Source: Berberis thunbergii (taxonomy: Eukaryota; Streptophyta; Magnoliopsida; Ranunculales; Berberidaceae). From it: 64,000 nt of DNA. Positions 34,024 through 44,999 of this stretch are shown here, in pieces. The DNA is taken from NCBI GenBank assembly GCA_003290165.1, contig QNQO01008266.1:1-64000 (forward strand), in the 5' to 3' direction. Under the pieces are notes generated by a model. It was not told where the DNA came from. It did not search any database and saw only the letters and a program-made list of their open reading frames with translations. A program made the position numbers and the translations under genes. Positions within the stretch are counted from its first letter, which is position 1, and every line of letters starts with the position of its first letter.

Positions 34024-34732
34024 CATACCCATCTTATTCTCCATTTCAAACTCAACTAAACTAAACTAATGAGTGCCAAACTCAAAAAAAAACCTAATGA
34101 ATTCTTAGACCAAGATTTTAGTTAAAAGTAACTACTCTAAATCTACATCAGTATGTGAGTTGTAGATGTGTGAAAAAGAACTTAAATTCTCAACATGCAT
34201 GTAAAACCATTACAACTTCCAGAATCCAGATGTTGTTTGTTACTTGCCAAGGCGGCCAAAGTTTTGTGAAATTTTCTGTTCACTCAGAGGAATATAACAC
34301 ACAAAACAAGCATTTTAACCTTGTAAAAGCATAAATGAAGATCACAAGAAAGAAAACACTTGGCAATAATACAATTACATCATCTGTCATGCACTTGTTC
34401 TATGGCACAACTTCAACTGAGCAATGAAAAATACCAATTGCTGCTATTTCATCACTGTAGATTATATTGTTTGCTCGTCCAAATATGACCCGCAGTGCTT
34501 GAAACAATTTGTGAAATCCAGCATTTTTTTTCAGTTTCTGGTAATTATAAACAAATATATGTACCTTAACTTTTGAGTTTTTTTTGCAAGAAACTCAGAA
34601 GGTTGGGATGCCACACAAGATGTTAGGCTTTGAACATACTTGACAACAACTGAAATTTTGTTCTCTGATTTTATAACATGTTTCATTTAAGCAGGTAGAA
34701 AAATCAATTTTATTGTTTCGTCCAATTGATCC
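34024..34732. other. Intergenic stretch
   Basis: AT-rich, unique in the window, no coding signal. It may be intron or flank of the DCD-domain fragment that follows. Confidence 0.4.
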
Positions 34733-35207
34733 GCCGCTGCTCATATCCCTGCCTCGTTTTCCGCCATTTGTAGGCTCTCTTGATGTTCTACCAGTAAGGC
34801 TGGTACCTCCTAGTGCTCCATATTATTGTGCTAGAACACAAAGGCCGGGGTACATGTGATTGAAATCCGCTGAAAAATCCAGGAAGACATTAATGCAAAT
34901 CCTGTTGCTCCACTCAGCAATTATGGGATCTTTGAATGGCAAAAGGTGAATGTAAATAATAAGGAGTTATCTGGGTTCATTTTCATGTGTAATGGAAAAA
35001 CAAAGCCAGAATGTTACTGCCAACGTGTTTTTGCATTCCCATTGGGAAAATGGATGTTGTACAAAAAATCAAACTTGGTATGAAGCTGTTTTTGTTCAAA
35101 ACTGACTCGAAGCTTCTTTATGGCATCTATGAGGCTGCATGTAACGGGCAGAAGAGTTTGGAACCTGCTACTTTTGAAGGGAAATATGTTGGAAAAATCC
35201 AACATGT
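34733..35207 (+). pseudogene. DCD-domain protein gene fragment
   Basis: A coding-like block at 34733-34858 reads DPPLLISLPRFPPFVGSLDV then LPVRLVPPSAPYYCARTQRP and stops. After a possible acceptor (ccag at 34879-34882) a second block, 34883-35207, reads KELSGFIFMCNGKTKPECYC, then VFAFPLGKMDVVQKIKLGMK, LFLF, and LLYGIYEAACNG. That is the hallmark order of the plant DCD (development and cell death) domain: GFIF, the K/R-x-x-FGLP-like position, LFLF and LxGIYEA. Family members act in stress and cell-death responses, largely by protein binding. Only about 85 residues of the domain are present, followed by a possible donor (ggtatac). No other copy exists in this window. Probably a severed pseudogene, though exons of a larger gene cannot be excluded. 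Confidence 0.7.
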
Positions 35208-35437
35208 GGGTATACACATATGTATTTAATGTGTATTGCTATCTTAAAATATAGCCCAATGGATTGTGATCTAATATGATTAATTGGGCTAGGGTATTAA
35301 AATGTCATGGGTTTAATGTGTAGATACACTTAAGCAATTTCTAATTTGATGAGGGACCAAATTAGAAATTGGTAAGAATAAATGATAACCCAATTAATTA
35401 TAAATACAGGGTTATGGTCCCCAGTTGAGCATATGTT

Positions 35438-36233
35438 TTGAGTTTTGGAGAATAGTTGGGTGAGATGAGTGGGAGACTGAGTTTTCATCACTTCCTTCCA
35501 TCTTTCCATCTCCTCCCTGCATATCTGTTGCGCCACAGCTCTTGGATCAACTTCTTTCTGCTGCATGATGCCAAAACGTTTCATCATCTTCACAAAAACC
35601 GAGAAAAGTGAGACCATGGGCCATGTAAAGAATTGAAACAGTATTGCCAGGATTAGGATGATTATCAACCTAACATTACATCGCAAAACCTCAGACTGAG
35701 TAAACTTTTCCCAATTCCAACCCGTTCGACCTTCATTGTCCGAGTTTTTCCATCTTAACAAGTTGTCGATAAAACCAATTTGGATCAACTTCTTTCTGCT
35801 GCATGTAAAGAATTGAAACAGTATTCGACTTGAATCGATATTCGCTGTGGATTTTTTATAAAACTATCCACGTGGCACAACACCAGTCGATCCATCATGG
35901 TACTTTCTTCACCTATGATAAGAGGATCTTTAAGTTCATCTGAGAACCAATCCTTCAACTTGGCAGAAAAGAAGAAACAAACCCATAAAAATATGAGGAA
36001 CACCAACATGAAAAATAAGATTAGAGTGCATTCTGACTCCGACATGGTACCAATGGAAGGGAAAAAGAAGGCCATTGAAATACAAATCAAGGTGGTGCCG
36101 ATTAGCTTGGATAACTGGTCAAGAGCACTGGGCATTGGTGTGGTAAGGTCCACTGGGAGCTTTGTAGCTATTGCTAGAAAGAGTAATTTGCCATACTAAT
36201 TACTAAAGAGGCTCCTGCAATGTACAAACCAAC
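35438..36233 (-). pseudogene. Membrane-protein family relic (gene 4), repair-scarred
   Basis: Encodes DLTTPMPSALDQLSKLIGTT, the SESEC region joined directly to TLILFF (segment 4 lost), EESTMMDRLVLCHVDSFIKN, then after a scar FVKMMKRFGIMQQKEVDPRA and the QICREEMERWKEVMKTQSPT part. The C-terminal third is missing after 35438. About 170 bp covering segments 6-7 are replaced by 44 bp of templated filler (35782-35825). The start-codon region (agagtaatttgccat) has been pasted at 36179-36194, and its original place beyond the hAT insertion is deleted. The remaining 5' flank with its TATA tract is at 37228-37300. Not functional. Confidence 0.85.
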
Positions 36234-37219
36234 CATGGGCGGACCTACTAAGGGACCAGGGGGGCAGCTGCCCCCCCTCAACTTTTAAAATATTTTTAGT
36301 ATATATATTTTAGTCTTAAAAAATCGATTATATAATGTAGCATACAATAAATTAATTGTTTATGAAAATATTTAAACATGTCTTTGTTGGTGTAGTGGTT
36401 GGAGGTTTATTACTTTTTGTAAAAGACTTGAGTTCGATACTCTTCGAGTGCATTTTTTATTTGATTTTCAATGCAATTTTATTAGTAATTGCAAACATTA
36501 AAAAATGTTTAGTTTAATAAAAAATTATTAACATTAAATAAATGAATTGTTTTTTCACAAGCGATATTAAACCCCTAAAAAATATTTAAAATTAATATAT
36601 AAAATAATAACGATAGAATTCAATGAAAATATATACCATTAGCTAACTCGTATAAAATTTGAGCCTCATATAAACTATTTTTTCTTTGAAATTGTATTAT
36701 GATCATATTAGATTCGCAAATTTCAAATTTTTTTTTAGCTTCACCTAGAACTTATCCTAATTATTTTGTGATTCTCAATTCTAGACAACCAGGCTTTATA
36801 GTCACTTTTTGGTCAGGTTTTTAAGTTTTTTACATTTCTATCCCTTCTATAGATAATGTTTGTTATTGTATTTTAAAGAGAATGAGTAAAGGTGTAAAAA
36901 TGCTTTAGCCTGGCCAAAAAATGGTTTTAAAGTCTGGCTGCCTAGACAAACTCTTTTGTGATATTAGTTATATATTCTAGTTATTATGCTTGTTTGCTTT
37001 TTGCTAAGGTTATCAATAGTGACCTTATTTTGGCTTAAAATTGACTACACTTGGATCCAATTTGATATATGCATTGTATTTTTTATAGTTGAATTTGTTT
37101 TATTAGTTACTAGCTTCGGTAAAAAAAAAATTGGCTTTACCATTGATAACTACTATTATCAACTAATAAGTATTTTCCATTTCGCCCCCCGCTCGACTAA
37201 AATCCTAGATCCGCCCCTG
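36234..37219. mobile_element. 986 bp hAT-type non-autonomous element
   Basis: A perfect 8 bp target duplication AAACCAAC (36226-36233, 37220-37227) flanks it. Terminal inverted repeats are CATGGGCGGACCTA and CAGGGGCGGATCTA. The related sequence at 26825 has an empty site. The interior is AT-rich with no transposase; an 84-codon frame at 36986-37240 is not protein-like. It is inserted 5' of the gene 4 relic. Confidence 0.9.
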
Positions 37220-37304
37220 AAACCAACTGCAGGCATTTGAATTGGATTGGGTGGGTGGGATGTTCTCTGTCTTTGATGATGAAGTATATATACATAAACA
37301 ATTT

Positions 37305-37540
37305 CTTGGAGTGATTGATGATCATCTTAGATATATAGAATCTGAGTTTGCTTTCTGCAGTGAAAGGACATCGCAGAATTGATCTTTCAAGGGCCAATAT
37401 ATTTACTTTATTCTTGGAGTGATTGATGATCGTCTTATATATACAGAATCAGAGTTTGCTTTCTACAATGAAAGGGCATTGTAGAATGTCTTTCAAGGCC
37501 CAGTATACTTTATTCTTGGAGTGATCAGTAATCATGTATA
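37305..37540. repeat. Tandem ~105 bp repeat
   Basis: The motif cttggagtgat starts at 37305, 37413 and 37515, with agaatc(t/a)gagtttgctttct and tctttcaagg in each unit. About 2.3 units. A single related unit is at 28595-28690 (B) and 61030-61125 (C). Confidence 0.8.
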
Positions 37541-38077
37541 AAGTATGCGATCTTGAAAGAAGAAGAACTCAACACTTTCACAAGCAGGGGAATGTATCTA
37601 CATGGCAATATATATATATAAAAGATATCTTCCAAACTTGTTTCTGAAAAGCTTTTTCTTTGTGTAAAGTCAAGTAAATCTCTTTAATTAACAAACTACA
37701 AACTATTATTCACCATAAAAAAAAATCCACTAAGAATTAGAGTACAGGAATATACACATGTTGATAATTTGTACATACACAGATCAAATTTTTTTTTTAT
37801 AATGCTGATTAGATGAAAAGCGTCTTCAGAGGTGTCACCGTAGGAAGTCAAGCCACCAATGTTTATAATCACTCCTAAAATGTTTTACATATATGGTCTA
37901 GCTAATTGACATACATATGTGCCAAAACTTGTCACTCAAAAAGATCGGAGGAGACATTAACATTTGCGAACATGACCCTTCTAGAGTGTGAGTGTGTGTC
38001 TTCTACTATGTAAATGAGCTGAATGGACAAGTTTCTACATCCGCACAGTCCTTAGTAAACTCATAATTTTATGGGAA
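37541..38077. other. Intergenic stretch
   Basis: AT-rich. 37541-37620 still resembles 28690-28790. The rest is unique and shows no gene. Confidence 0.4.
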
Positions 38078-38257
38078 ATTCTAAATGTCGAGGGAAAGAG
38101 CGAGGAAACCAGCGAGGTAAACGAGGTGGCGGGGGTGAACCGTTCACCCCCCTCGAGATGTTTTCCGGGCGCGCATCTCGAGGGGGGTGAACGGTTCACC
38201 CCCCGCCACCTCGTTTACCTCGCTGGTTTCCTCGCCCTTTCCCTCGACACATAGAAT
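38078..38257. repeat. Near-perfect 75 bp-arm hairpin (foldback element)
   Basis: 38086-38160 pairs with 38174-38249 around a 13 bp loop. I see one mismatch and one G-run length difference. The outer ends attcta(aa/tg)tgtcgaggg extend the pairing to 38078 and 38257. Each arm contains a smaller palindrome gggtgaac-c-gttcaccc. The GC content is far above the neighbours. It shares gggaaagagcgagg with the hairpins at 13672 and 45843. A foldback MITE is likeliest; transcripts through it would form long double-stranded RNA. Confidence 0.9.
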
Positions 38258-38368
38258 AACTCTAATTTTATTTACTCGTTTCAGATGAAATCTCATTTAG
38301 TTGTTGTATATGATTATTACAGTTACTCTCAGTTGATGAAATCTCATTTAGATGAAATCTCATTTAGT

Positions 38369-38555
38369 TGTCTATATTAAAGGAAGATAATTCCTTATCC
38401 TTTTCATTCACTGTTGTCAGTTTATATACAGGTTTACAAATAAGATCCTAGGCTATAATTAATGAAACTAATTATACACCTACTAAATAATAACAGACTA
38501 ATTATACACCTACTAAATAATAACAGATTTGCAGAGATTTGCATATATTCTATCA
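38369..38555 (-). repeat. Probable 3' LTR of the minus-strand copia fragment
   Basis: On the minus strand a purine tract gcgggggtg is followed by TGATAGAATATATGC at 38555. An end ...AATATAGACA at 38369 would give 187 bp. It contains two tandem 31 bp units (actaattatacacctac...). The 5' LTR is not in the window, so the right-hand boundary is a guess. Confidence 0.5.
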
Positions 38556-39948
38556 CACCCCCGCAATCGAAGCGGGAGCTTGTCGTACGCTGAGACTGTC
38601 CTGAAAATCCTCAAACAGAACCAAAGGAAGACCTTTTGTAAAAATATCGGCAATCTGATATCGCGACGGGACATGTAGGACGCGTACCTGTCCACGAGCT
38701 ATCTTCTCGCGAACAAAAAGAACATCCATCTCGATATGCTTAGTACGCTGATGTTGAACCGGATTTCCTGAGAGATATATCGCACTAATATTATCACAAT
38801 AGACCAATGTAGCTTTCTGAATAGGACAATGAAGCTCCAGGAGAAGGTTTCGTAACCAACAAGACTTAGATACCACTTTGGAAACCCCATGGTACTCGGC
38901 TTCTGCACTAGAGCGAGACAAAGTAGCCTGCCGTTTAGATGACCAGAGATCAAATTAGCACCAAGAAAAACACAATAACCAGATGTCGAGCGTCTGGTAT
39001 CGGGACATCCACCCCAATCGGCATGTGTATAAGACAGGAGAGTGGTTGTCGAAGAGGAATATAGATGCATGCCATGATCCATAGTGCCCTTAATGTAGCA
39101 CACAATGCGCTTGAGAGCATGCATGTGTTCCTCCATCAGGTTATGCATGAATAAACAGATCTGTTGTACATCATAAGATATGTCGGGCCTCGTGAAAGTG
39201 AGATACTGCAGGGCTCTGGCAAGGCTGCGATAATGTGATGGATCATCGTAAGGTGTGCTAGAGGTAGCACGCAGCTTCGGTTTAGTATCAACCGGTGTGG
39301 GAGATGGCTTACAAGATGACATGCCAGCTCGTTCTATAATTTCTTCAGCATATTTCCTCTGAGATAAAAATAGACCACCTGTATGACGAGTTACCGCTAT
39401 ACCCAAAAAGTATAACTTAAAGGCCCCAAGTCTTTCATAGCGAATTCTGAGACAAGAAGTGTCGTGATAGACCGGTGAAGAGCATTTGAGGAAGTAGTTA
39501 AGATAATATCGTCCACATACAGAAGAACGTAAGCCATATCAGTACCGTGACGGTAGATGAAGATGAAATGATCAGACTTGCTGTGAGAGAACCCAATAGT
39601 AGAAACATAATCAGCAAATCGCTTGTACCAAGCCCGAGGAGCTTGCTTGAGCCCATACAAAGATTTCTTCAGTAAACAGACATAATCTGGATATGTCGGG
39701 TCTCTAAAACCCATGGGTTGATGCATGTATACAGTTTCTTTGAGTTCGCCATGCAAGAACACATTTTTCACGTCAAGCTGTTGAATGGGCCATGCTTGCA
39801 CAGTTCGAATAGTAGTCGGTTTGACAATCGGACTAAAAGTCTCGCCACAATCCACGCCAACCTGTTGAGTTTTTCCATCACCTACAAGACGGGTTTTATG
39901 CCTCTCAAAAGAACCATCAGATTTAACCTTGTGCGTAAAAATCCACAT
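38556..39948 (-). pseudogene. Ty1/copia pol fragment (RT and RNase H), 5'-truncated
   Basis: RT motifs in order: [48 protein letters not shown] and YVLLYVDDIILTTSS with the YVDD catalytic pair present. Then GPLSYT, a frameshift at ~39400, and GIAVTRHTGGLFLSQRKYAE. RNase H follows with HADWGGCPDTRRSTSGYCVF, a second frameshift near 38945, then SRSSAEAEYHGVSKV and the end RYQIADIFTKGLP. Integrase, protease and gag are missing; the left part is replaced at ~39960 by the gcactctaatagc block that precedes copy C. A different copia lineage from the element at 29166. Dead. Confidence 0.9.
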
Positions 39949-41145
39949 AGACCGAATTACATTAACCTTCTGCTCTCTAATAGCTTTTATTGATCAAGTA
40001 TCTAATAAATCAGTTAATGTTTATGTTGTTTACAACCCATTTAAATCAATAATATGATAAGATAATAAGCCTATTATTGAGAAATCGTGGGAAGGCCAAG
40101 CAATAAAAATAACTTGAAATATTTTTAAAAATATAAAAAATTACCGATGTTGTCTACTTATAGGAATTGATGCCGGCTTACAAACAGTTACGACATCAGG
40201 TTCTTTCTGCAGGACTGATACATCCCATGCCATAACTGGTGGTTCATGCCTACACCATTGGGTTAAGAGATTCATAAATAAGAACTTACGGTTCAAGAAA
40301 CCTTGCAACATTTTTTACCATTGCATATTTAACCACAGTAATGTAAAGGTCCAAAAAGAAAGAAAAATGCACCTAAACTAGATATAAGAGGCATCCCGAA
40401 TGCAAGACGGCCCAACCTGACCTCTATCCCAAAAACAAAAATGAATAAATATAGACTACATTTTAGGAAATCCCCATTGCTGAGCTCGTTTCCAAACCCA
40501 TATAAGACATGATCAAATCAGCAATTTAACCATGTATACATGCCAGGTTTCTGACGAATAGCAGCAGAATTATAAGTTATAATATTCTATGAAAGTTGAT
40601 GACTAGACTTGTCTTTCTCCAGCATTAATCCCTTTAGCATCACAAATTCAGATTATGTAAAACTTTCTTTTCTTTTGCATTAATCCCTCTAATCCACCCA
40701 ATAATGGATTATGATAGTCCATCTCCAAAGGGCGTTGTTAGGCAGTAAACAGACCATCTTATAGTGCCCCCGCATCCTAATTCGTATTGTAAAGGGTAAT
40801 AAAATACAATGCCCAGTACGTTATTTCTTTGTTTTCACTTATATTTTGCCTCTGTTCTTGACCATCATTTGTGTATTTCGATTAATTTTTTCATCTATCA
40901 TTTTCCAACAAGCCAGCAATTATTTTTTCAACTAGTAAAACAGAAATATACCCTCAATAGTATATACAATTGCAATGTCAGTCTTAAAATATTGTTAGAA
41001 ACAAACCTGTGCAAGAAGTGGCTTATCTTTTGTGATGATTTAACTATATACGAAACCGAAACTTCTTGTCCATCAACTTGTATCCGTCCGCTTCTCACAG
41101 CACTATCCTAATCAAATCCAACGGAATCAATTAGTCCAAAACCAC

Positions 41146-44100
41146 TGATAGGATCCGATACCGGAAGCTAAGATAATCGATCTTTTGATTGGAGATCAAA
41201 ACCACCTAAATCCTTTGATTGGGGATCAACCACCAAATAAACTAAATAAAACTTGTATTCCTCCTAAACTCTATTACATCATATGTATTTATAACTGAAA
41301 GCAAAGAATAATACTTCCTAATTGAATTCAATCCTAATTCTAATCAAACAATAACTCCTAATTCAAAACAAGCTAATATTCCCTAATTAGAATATTGTTA
41401 TAACTAAGACATTCTAATATCAAGTAAATACTAAATAGGATTAGTATCCTAACATCCCACGCCGCCTGAAACAAGGCTTGTCCACAAGCCTGAAAATCCG
41501 AAAAACGTACACAAACTGCTCGTAGTCTTTCCAAGTAGTGCCTCCACAGGGGGCCGGTCGACTTGATAAGCCAGCATGTAGGTTCTCTGTTCCACTTGAT
41601 AAGCCAGCGGTCCTGAATAGTGAATTTAGTAAGGGCTATCCTTCTATTTAACCAAGAGCTATCCTTCTTTTGAACACACATGCGCCAAGAGCTATCCTTC
41701 TTTTTAACCAAGAGAACTGATGAAGAATAAGGATTGGAACTGGTCTGAATAAGGCCGGCAACCTTTAAATTAGAAACAACACTATCAAAGTCGGTCGTCT
41801 GAAAGTGAGGATAACGATATGGTCGAACAGTTACTGGAGAATCAACGGGTAAAATCGGGATATGGTGAGCATGGGATCGGCCGGAGGAAAGGGTGATGGG
41901 AATGCCAACATCATCTGAAAAGTCAGCAACAAGTGGCGGAATGACATCAGGAAAGAAAGCGCCGATGGCAACATTTTGACTTAATTGTAAAATAATGTCG
42001 TGATGCTCCTGTTGTAACGAACGATGGACCGCGGTATTAGCCAAGACCATAGGAGAATTGTCGCCAACTAATGTAAAAGTACGATTTGCCACCGAGAATG
42101 TCATAAACAGCTTGGAAAAGTCCCAAGTAATAAGACCCAAAGAGCGAAGCCATTCAGCACCTAGAACCACATCACATCCAGTGATACCAAGAAGTAAGAA
42201 GTGGCGTGGAACTCATAATCTTGTAATTGAAGGGAACATCCCGACAATAGCCAGGACTATGCAAATGGCCACCATCCGCAAGCATGACGCTTAAAACACC
42301 ATCGTCGTGGATTGGAAACCCACATTGTTTGGCAAAAGACGGGTGCAAAAATTATGAGTTGAACCAGAGTCAACTAGGACAGTGACAGACATGTGTTTTA
42401 ATTGTCCAGTAATACGCATGATATCAGGCCGTGGGGACCCGAAAAGAGCATGAAGAGAAATCCCTAGAGGAGGTTCAGATAAAGTATGATCCAAAACAGG
42501 AGGGTCAGCATCAGAAACGACTGCTTCTACCTTATTACCCTCGAGGAGCAAAACGTGGGGCTGAAGACAACGATGGCCACGCTTATATACTTCATCGCAG
42601 TTAAAGCAAAGTCCTTTGGCACGCCGTTCTTGTTGTTCAGCCCAGGACAGACGTTTAACACCTGCTGTGATACTAGTAACCGGCGTTGAAGGATTTGTAG
42701 CAGGCACTGGGTTAGCAAAATGTTGGACAGACCCTTTAGATCGAGTAGCATTAAAGGCATCTTCTTGACATAAAGCCAACTCAAAAGCATGTGTAATACT
42801 GGTAGGGTGTAACATCCTAACTCCTGCTTGAATATCCACCCCGCAAACCTGATAGAAAAATGCTAATCTGATGTGGTTCAGACAACCCGGGCACCAAATT
42901 AGATAGCTTTTCGAACTCGGTAATAAATGAGCGAACCGTGCCTCGTTGTACTAACTTGGAAGAGAACTACACGGGTCGATATGTTCGCGAGAACCAAAGC
43001 GAGAGCAAAGAGCTTTCGAAAACTGTGGCCACGTTAGTGTGCCGAGTGATTGGCGAATCCATCGATACCAAGAGTTGGCATCACCCTGAAGGTGAAGAGC
43101 GGCAACGGGGTAGCATCTGCTCGCTGGAAAGGCCATTGAGTTCCTGGTACTGCTCGGCCTGAAATAACCAACCATACGGATCAGTTACGTCGAAACGGGG
43201 TAAATCAATACGGAGGCCCTTGCCCGAAATAGGAATAATGGGCCGTTGTGGATCCGGTGGAACGTATGGTGCTGGCTGACCTGGTTGGAGATTCCGTAAT
43301 GCCTCGAGAATAGTGGCATTGGTGGTCTCAATTGAGTGGAGGTGGGAAGAAAGCCCAGCAACTTGAGCAGTAAGATCATTAACCTGCTCTTGTAATTCAG
43401 CAACCGTCATGAAGATTGAAATCGAAAGAAATCAGAAGTGCTGGATCTGGAAGTGCTGGATCTGGAACCGATCCAGATATGAAGTGCTGTATGTATCTGG
43501 AACCGGAGGAAGCGCGTATACAAGAAGCGCTGAGACAAGAAGTTGGTAAGTATGATGAGTATGAAGAAGAGCTGAGACCGATGAATCAGTGGAAACCGAC
43601 GAAGCAGGGAGCGGATCTGGTGGAACCGATGAACCGAGGGCGGATCTATGGAAGAAGAAGAGAACCGATGAACCTGGAAGCAGTTCAAGCTTGAAGAGAA
43701 CTGATGAAGCTGGATCTGTGGAAGAAGAAGCGGCGCGGAAACAGGGAGCCTGCAATTCGACGAAGCCCGGAAGGGAGGAGGAACAAGCCCTGGCGAAGGG
43801 GTGTTGAGGCGAGGGCGGAGGGTGCTGTTGCGAGGCGAGGGGGCTGTTGCGAAGCAGTTCTGGTGCTTGTGGCGAGGGCGAGGGTTGCAGTGGCGAAGCG
43901 GTGCGGCGGCGAAGGCGAAGGGGAGAGGCGGATCTATTGCTGCGAAGGCCACAGGTTGGTTTTTTTTTTTTTTTAATGAAGAACTGTGTGAGGGTGAAGA
44001 ACGAAATAACAAGAAAAAAAAAATTTGGTCAGAATCGAGGATGCTCTGATACCAGATGATAGGATCCGATACAGGAAGCTAAGATAATCGATCTTTTGAT

Positions 44101-44364
44101 TGGAGATCAAACCACCTAAATCCTTTGATTGGGGATCAACCACCAAATAAACTAAATAAAACTTGTATTCCTCCTAAACTCTATTACATCATATGTATTT
44201 ATAACTGAAAGCAAAGAATAATACTTCCTAATTGAATTCAATCCTAATTCTAATCAAACAATAACTCTTAATTCAAAACAAGCTAATATTCCCTAATTAG
44301 AATATTGTTATAACTAAGATATTCTAATATCAAGTAAATACTAAATAGGATTAGTATCCTAACA
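41146..44364 (-). mobile_element. Young non-autonomous Ty3/gypsy element
   Basis: LTRs 44057-44364 (5') and 41146-41454 (3'), 308/309 bp, differ by three substitutions and one indel. Minus-strand ends are TGTTAGGATAC...GGATCCTATCA. A perfect 5 bp target duplication ACCAC lies at 41141-41145 and 44365-44369. The empty site is seen in copy B at ~12195. The primer site TGGTATCAGAGC (44043-44054, minus) lies two bases from the 5' LTR. The interior, 2.6 kb, has lost most of pol. Inserted after the B/C duplication. Confidence 0.95.
41460..43410 (-). pseudogene. Gypsy gag-protease with truncated pol
   Basis: Gag begins at 43410 (MTVAELQEQVNDLTAQVAGL) with PRFDVTDPYGWLFQAEQYQE. After a one-base shift at ~43090 it continues LHLQGDANSWYRWIRQSL (retrotransposon gag domain). 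42291-42839 carries a zinc knuckle (CFNCDEVYKRGHRC) and the aspartic protease motif VLVDSGSTHNF. 41700-42170 carries GAEWLRSLG and the first RT block (SNPYSSSVLLVKKKDSSWRM). There pol breaks off in a triplicated KKDSSW-coding repeat and jumps to the very end of integrase (IQDRWLIKWNREP; WKDYEQFVYVF), so RT core, RNase H and integrase are deleted. A 201-codon frame at 43407-44012 is the untranslated leader read on the same strand and is proline/serine-rich noise. Confidence 0.88.
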
Positions 44365-44999
44365 ACCACACAAAAATTCCTCAAATGTGCAATAATATAC
44401 AGAATGAAATCGAAAAATTTTCAATTCATATACATACATAATACTCATATGGCCTTCCTTTGAATTCTTCGGCAAACAAATCGACAATAGTCTTCCCGGC
44501 CCATCGATTCTTAACCTACCAAAGAAAAACAAACGAATTAAAAAATTCCAAAACTAAATTAGGGTTTTGCATAAAAGGGGATTTAAAAAAAAAAAATCCA
44601 ACGATGAAGCAATGTGAGAGAGACAGAAGAGAGAACGGTGGATGTGAATTGAACTTACATGAGAGATGAACTCGAAGTAGTAAGGTCTCACATGGCGCCT
44701 ACATGCAGCAGCAGAATTCCCGCCAAATTTCAAAATGTGTGAAGAAGAAAATGAATTGAGAGAGATAATGGAGATGAAGAGTAAAGAAGAGTTTAGTTAC
44801 CGTTGCGGAAGAACTCGGGTGGGTTGGAACTTGGAAGAGAGATAATACGATGGTCGCTTCCATTTCTCTTCATTTTTTTGAAAACTATATCCATCAAAGT
44901 GAACACACACCAGGTAGGGGTTTGAAAGTGAAAATAAAGTTGATACTGAAGACAAAATAAAGTAAATATTTTCCAGTTCAACACAATATGAAGTTATTG

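Larger units (their letters stand above)
40162..44873 (-). pseudogene. RNA pseudouridine synthase 7-like 5' exons, copy C, split by a retrotransposon
   Basis: Exon equivalents are 44801-44873, 44659-44702, 44438-44515, 41007-41107 and 40162-40249, with the same lengths as copy B (73, 44, 78, 101, 88 bp) and open frames. Exon 5 reads HEPPVMAWDVSVLQKEPDVV. Three changes distinguish it from B. The acceptor of exon 2 is changed (ctgcat for ctgcag on the coding strand). The donor of exon 5 is changed (AT for GT). A 3.2 kb gypsy element sits in intron 3 (41146-44364). The catalytic exons are missing as in B. Splicing of this copy should fail even if transcribed. Confidence 0.82.

Noticed and set aside
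38078..38257. Hairpin read as a CRISPR-like unit or a bacterial-type terminator
   Set aside because: Plant nuclear context, a single inverted repeat without spacers, and arms far longer than a terminator. A foldback element explains it.
43407..44012. A 201-codon proline/serine-rich open frame on the minus strand, with long overlapping frames on both strands
   Set aside because: It lies in the leader between the gypsy primer site and gag and has GC-skewed low-complexity composition. Open frames in all phases here are a by-product of base composition.
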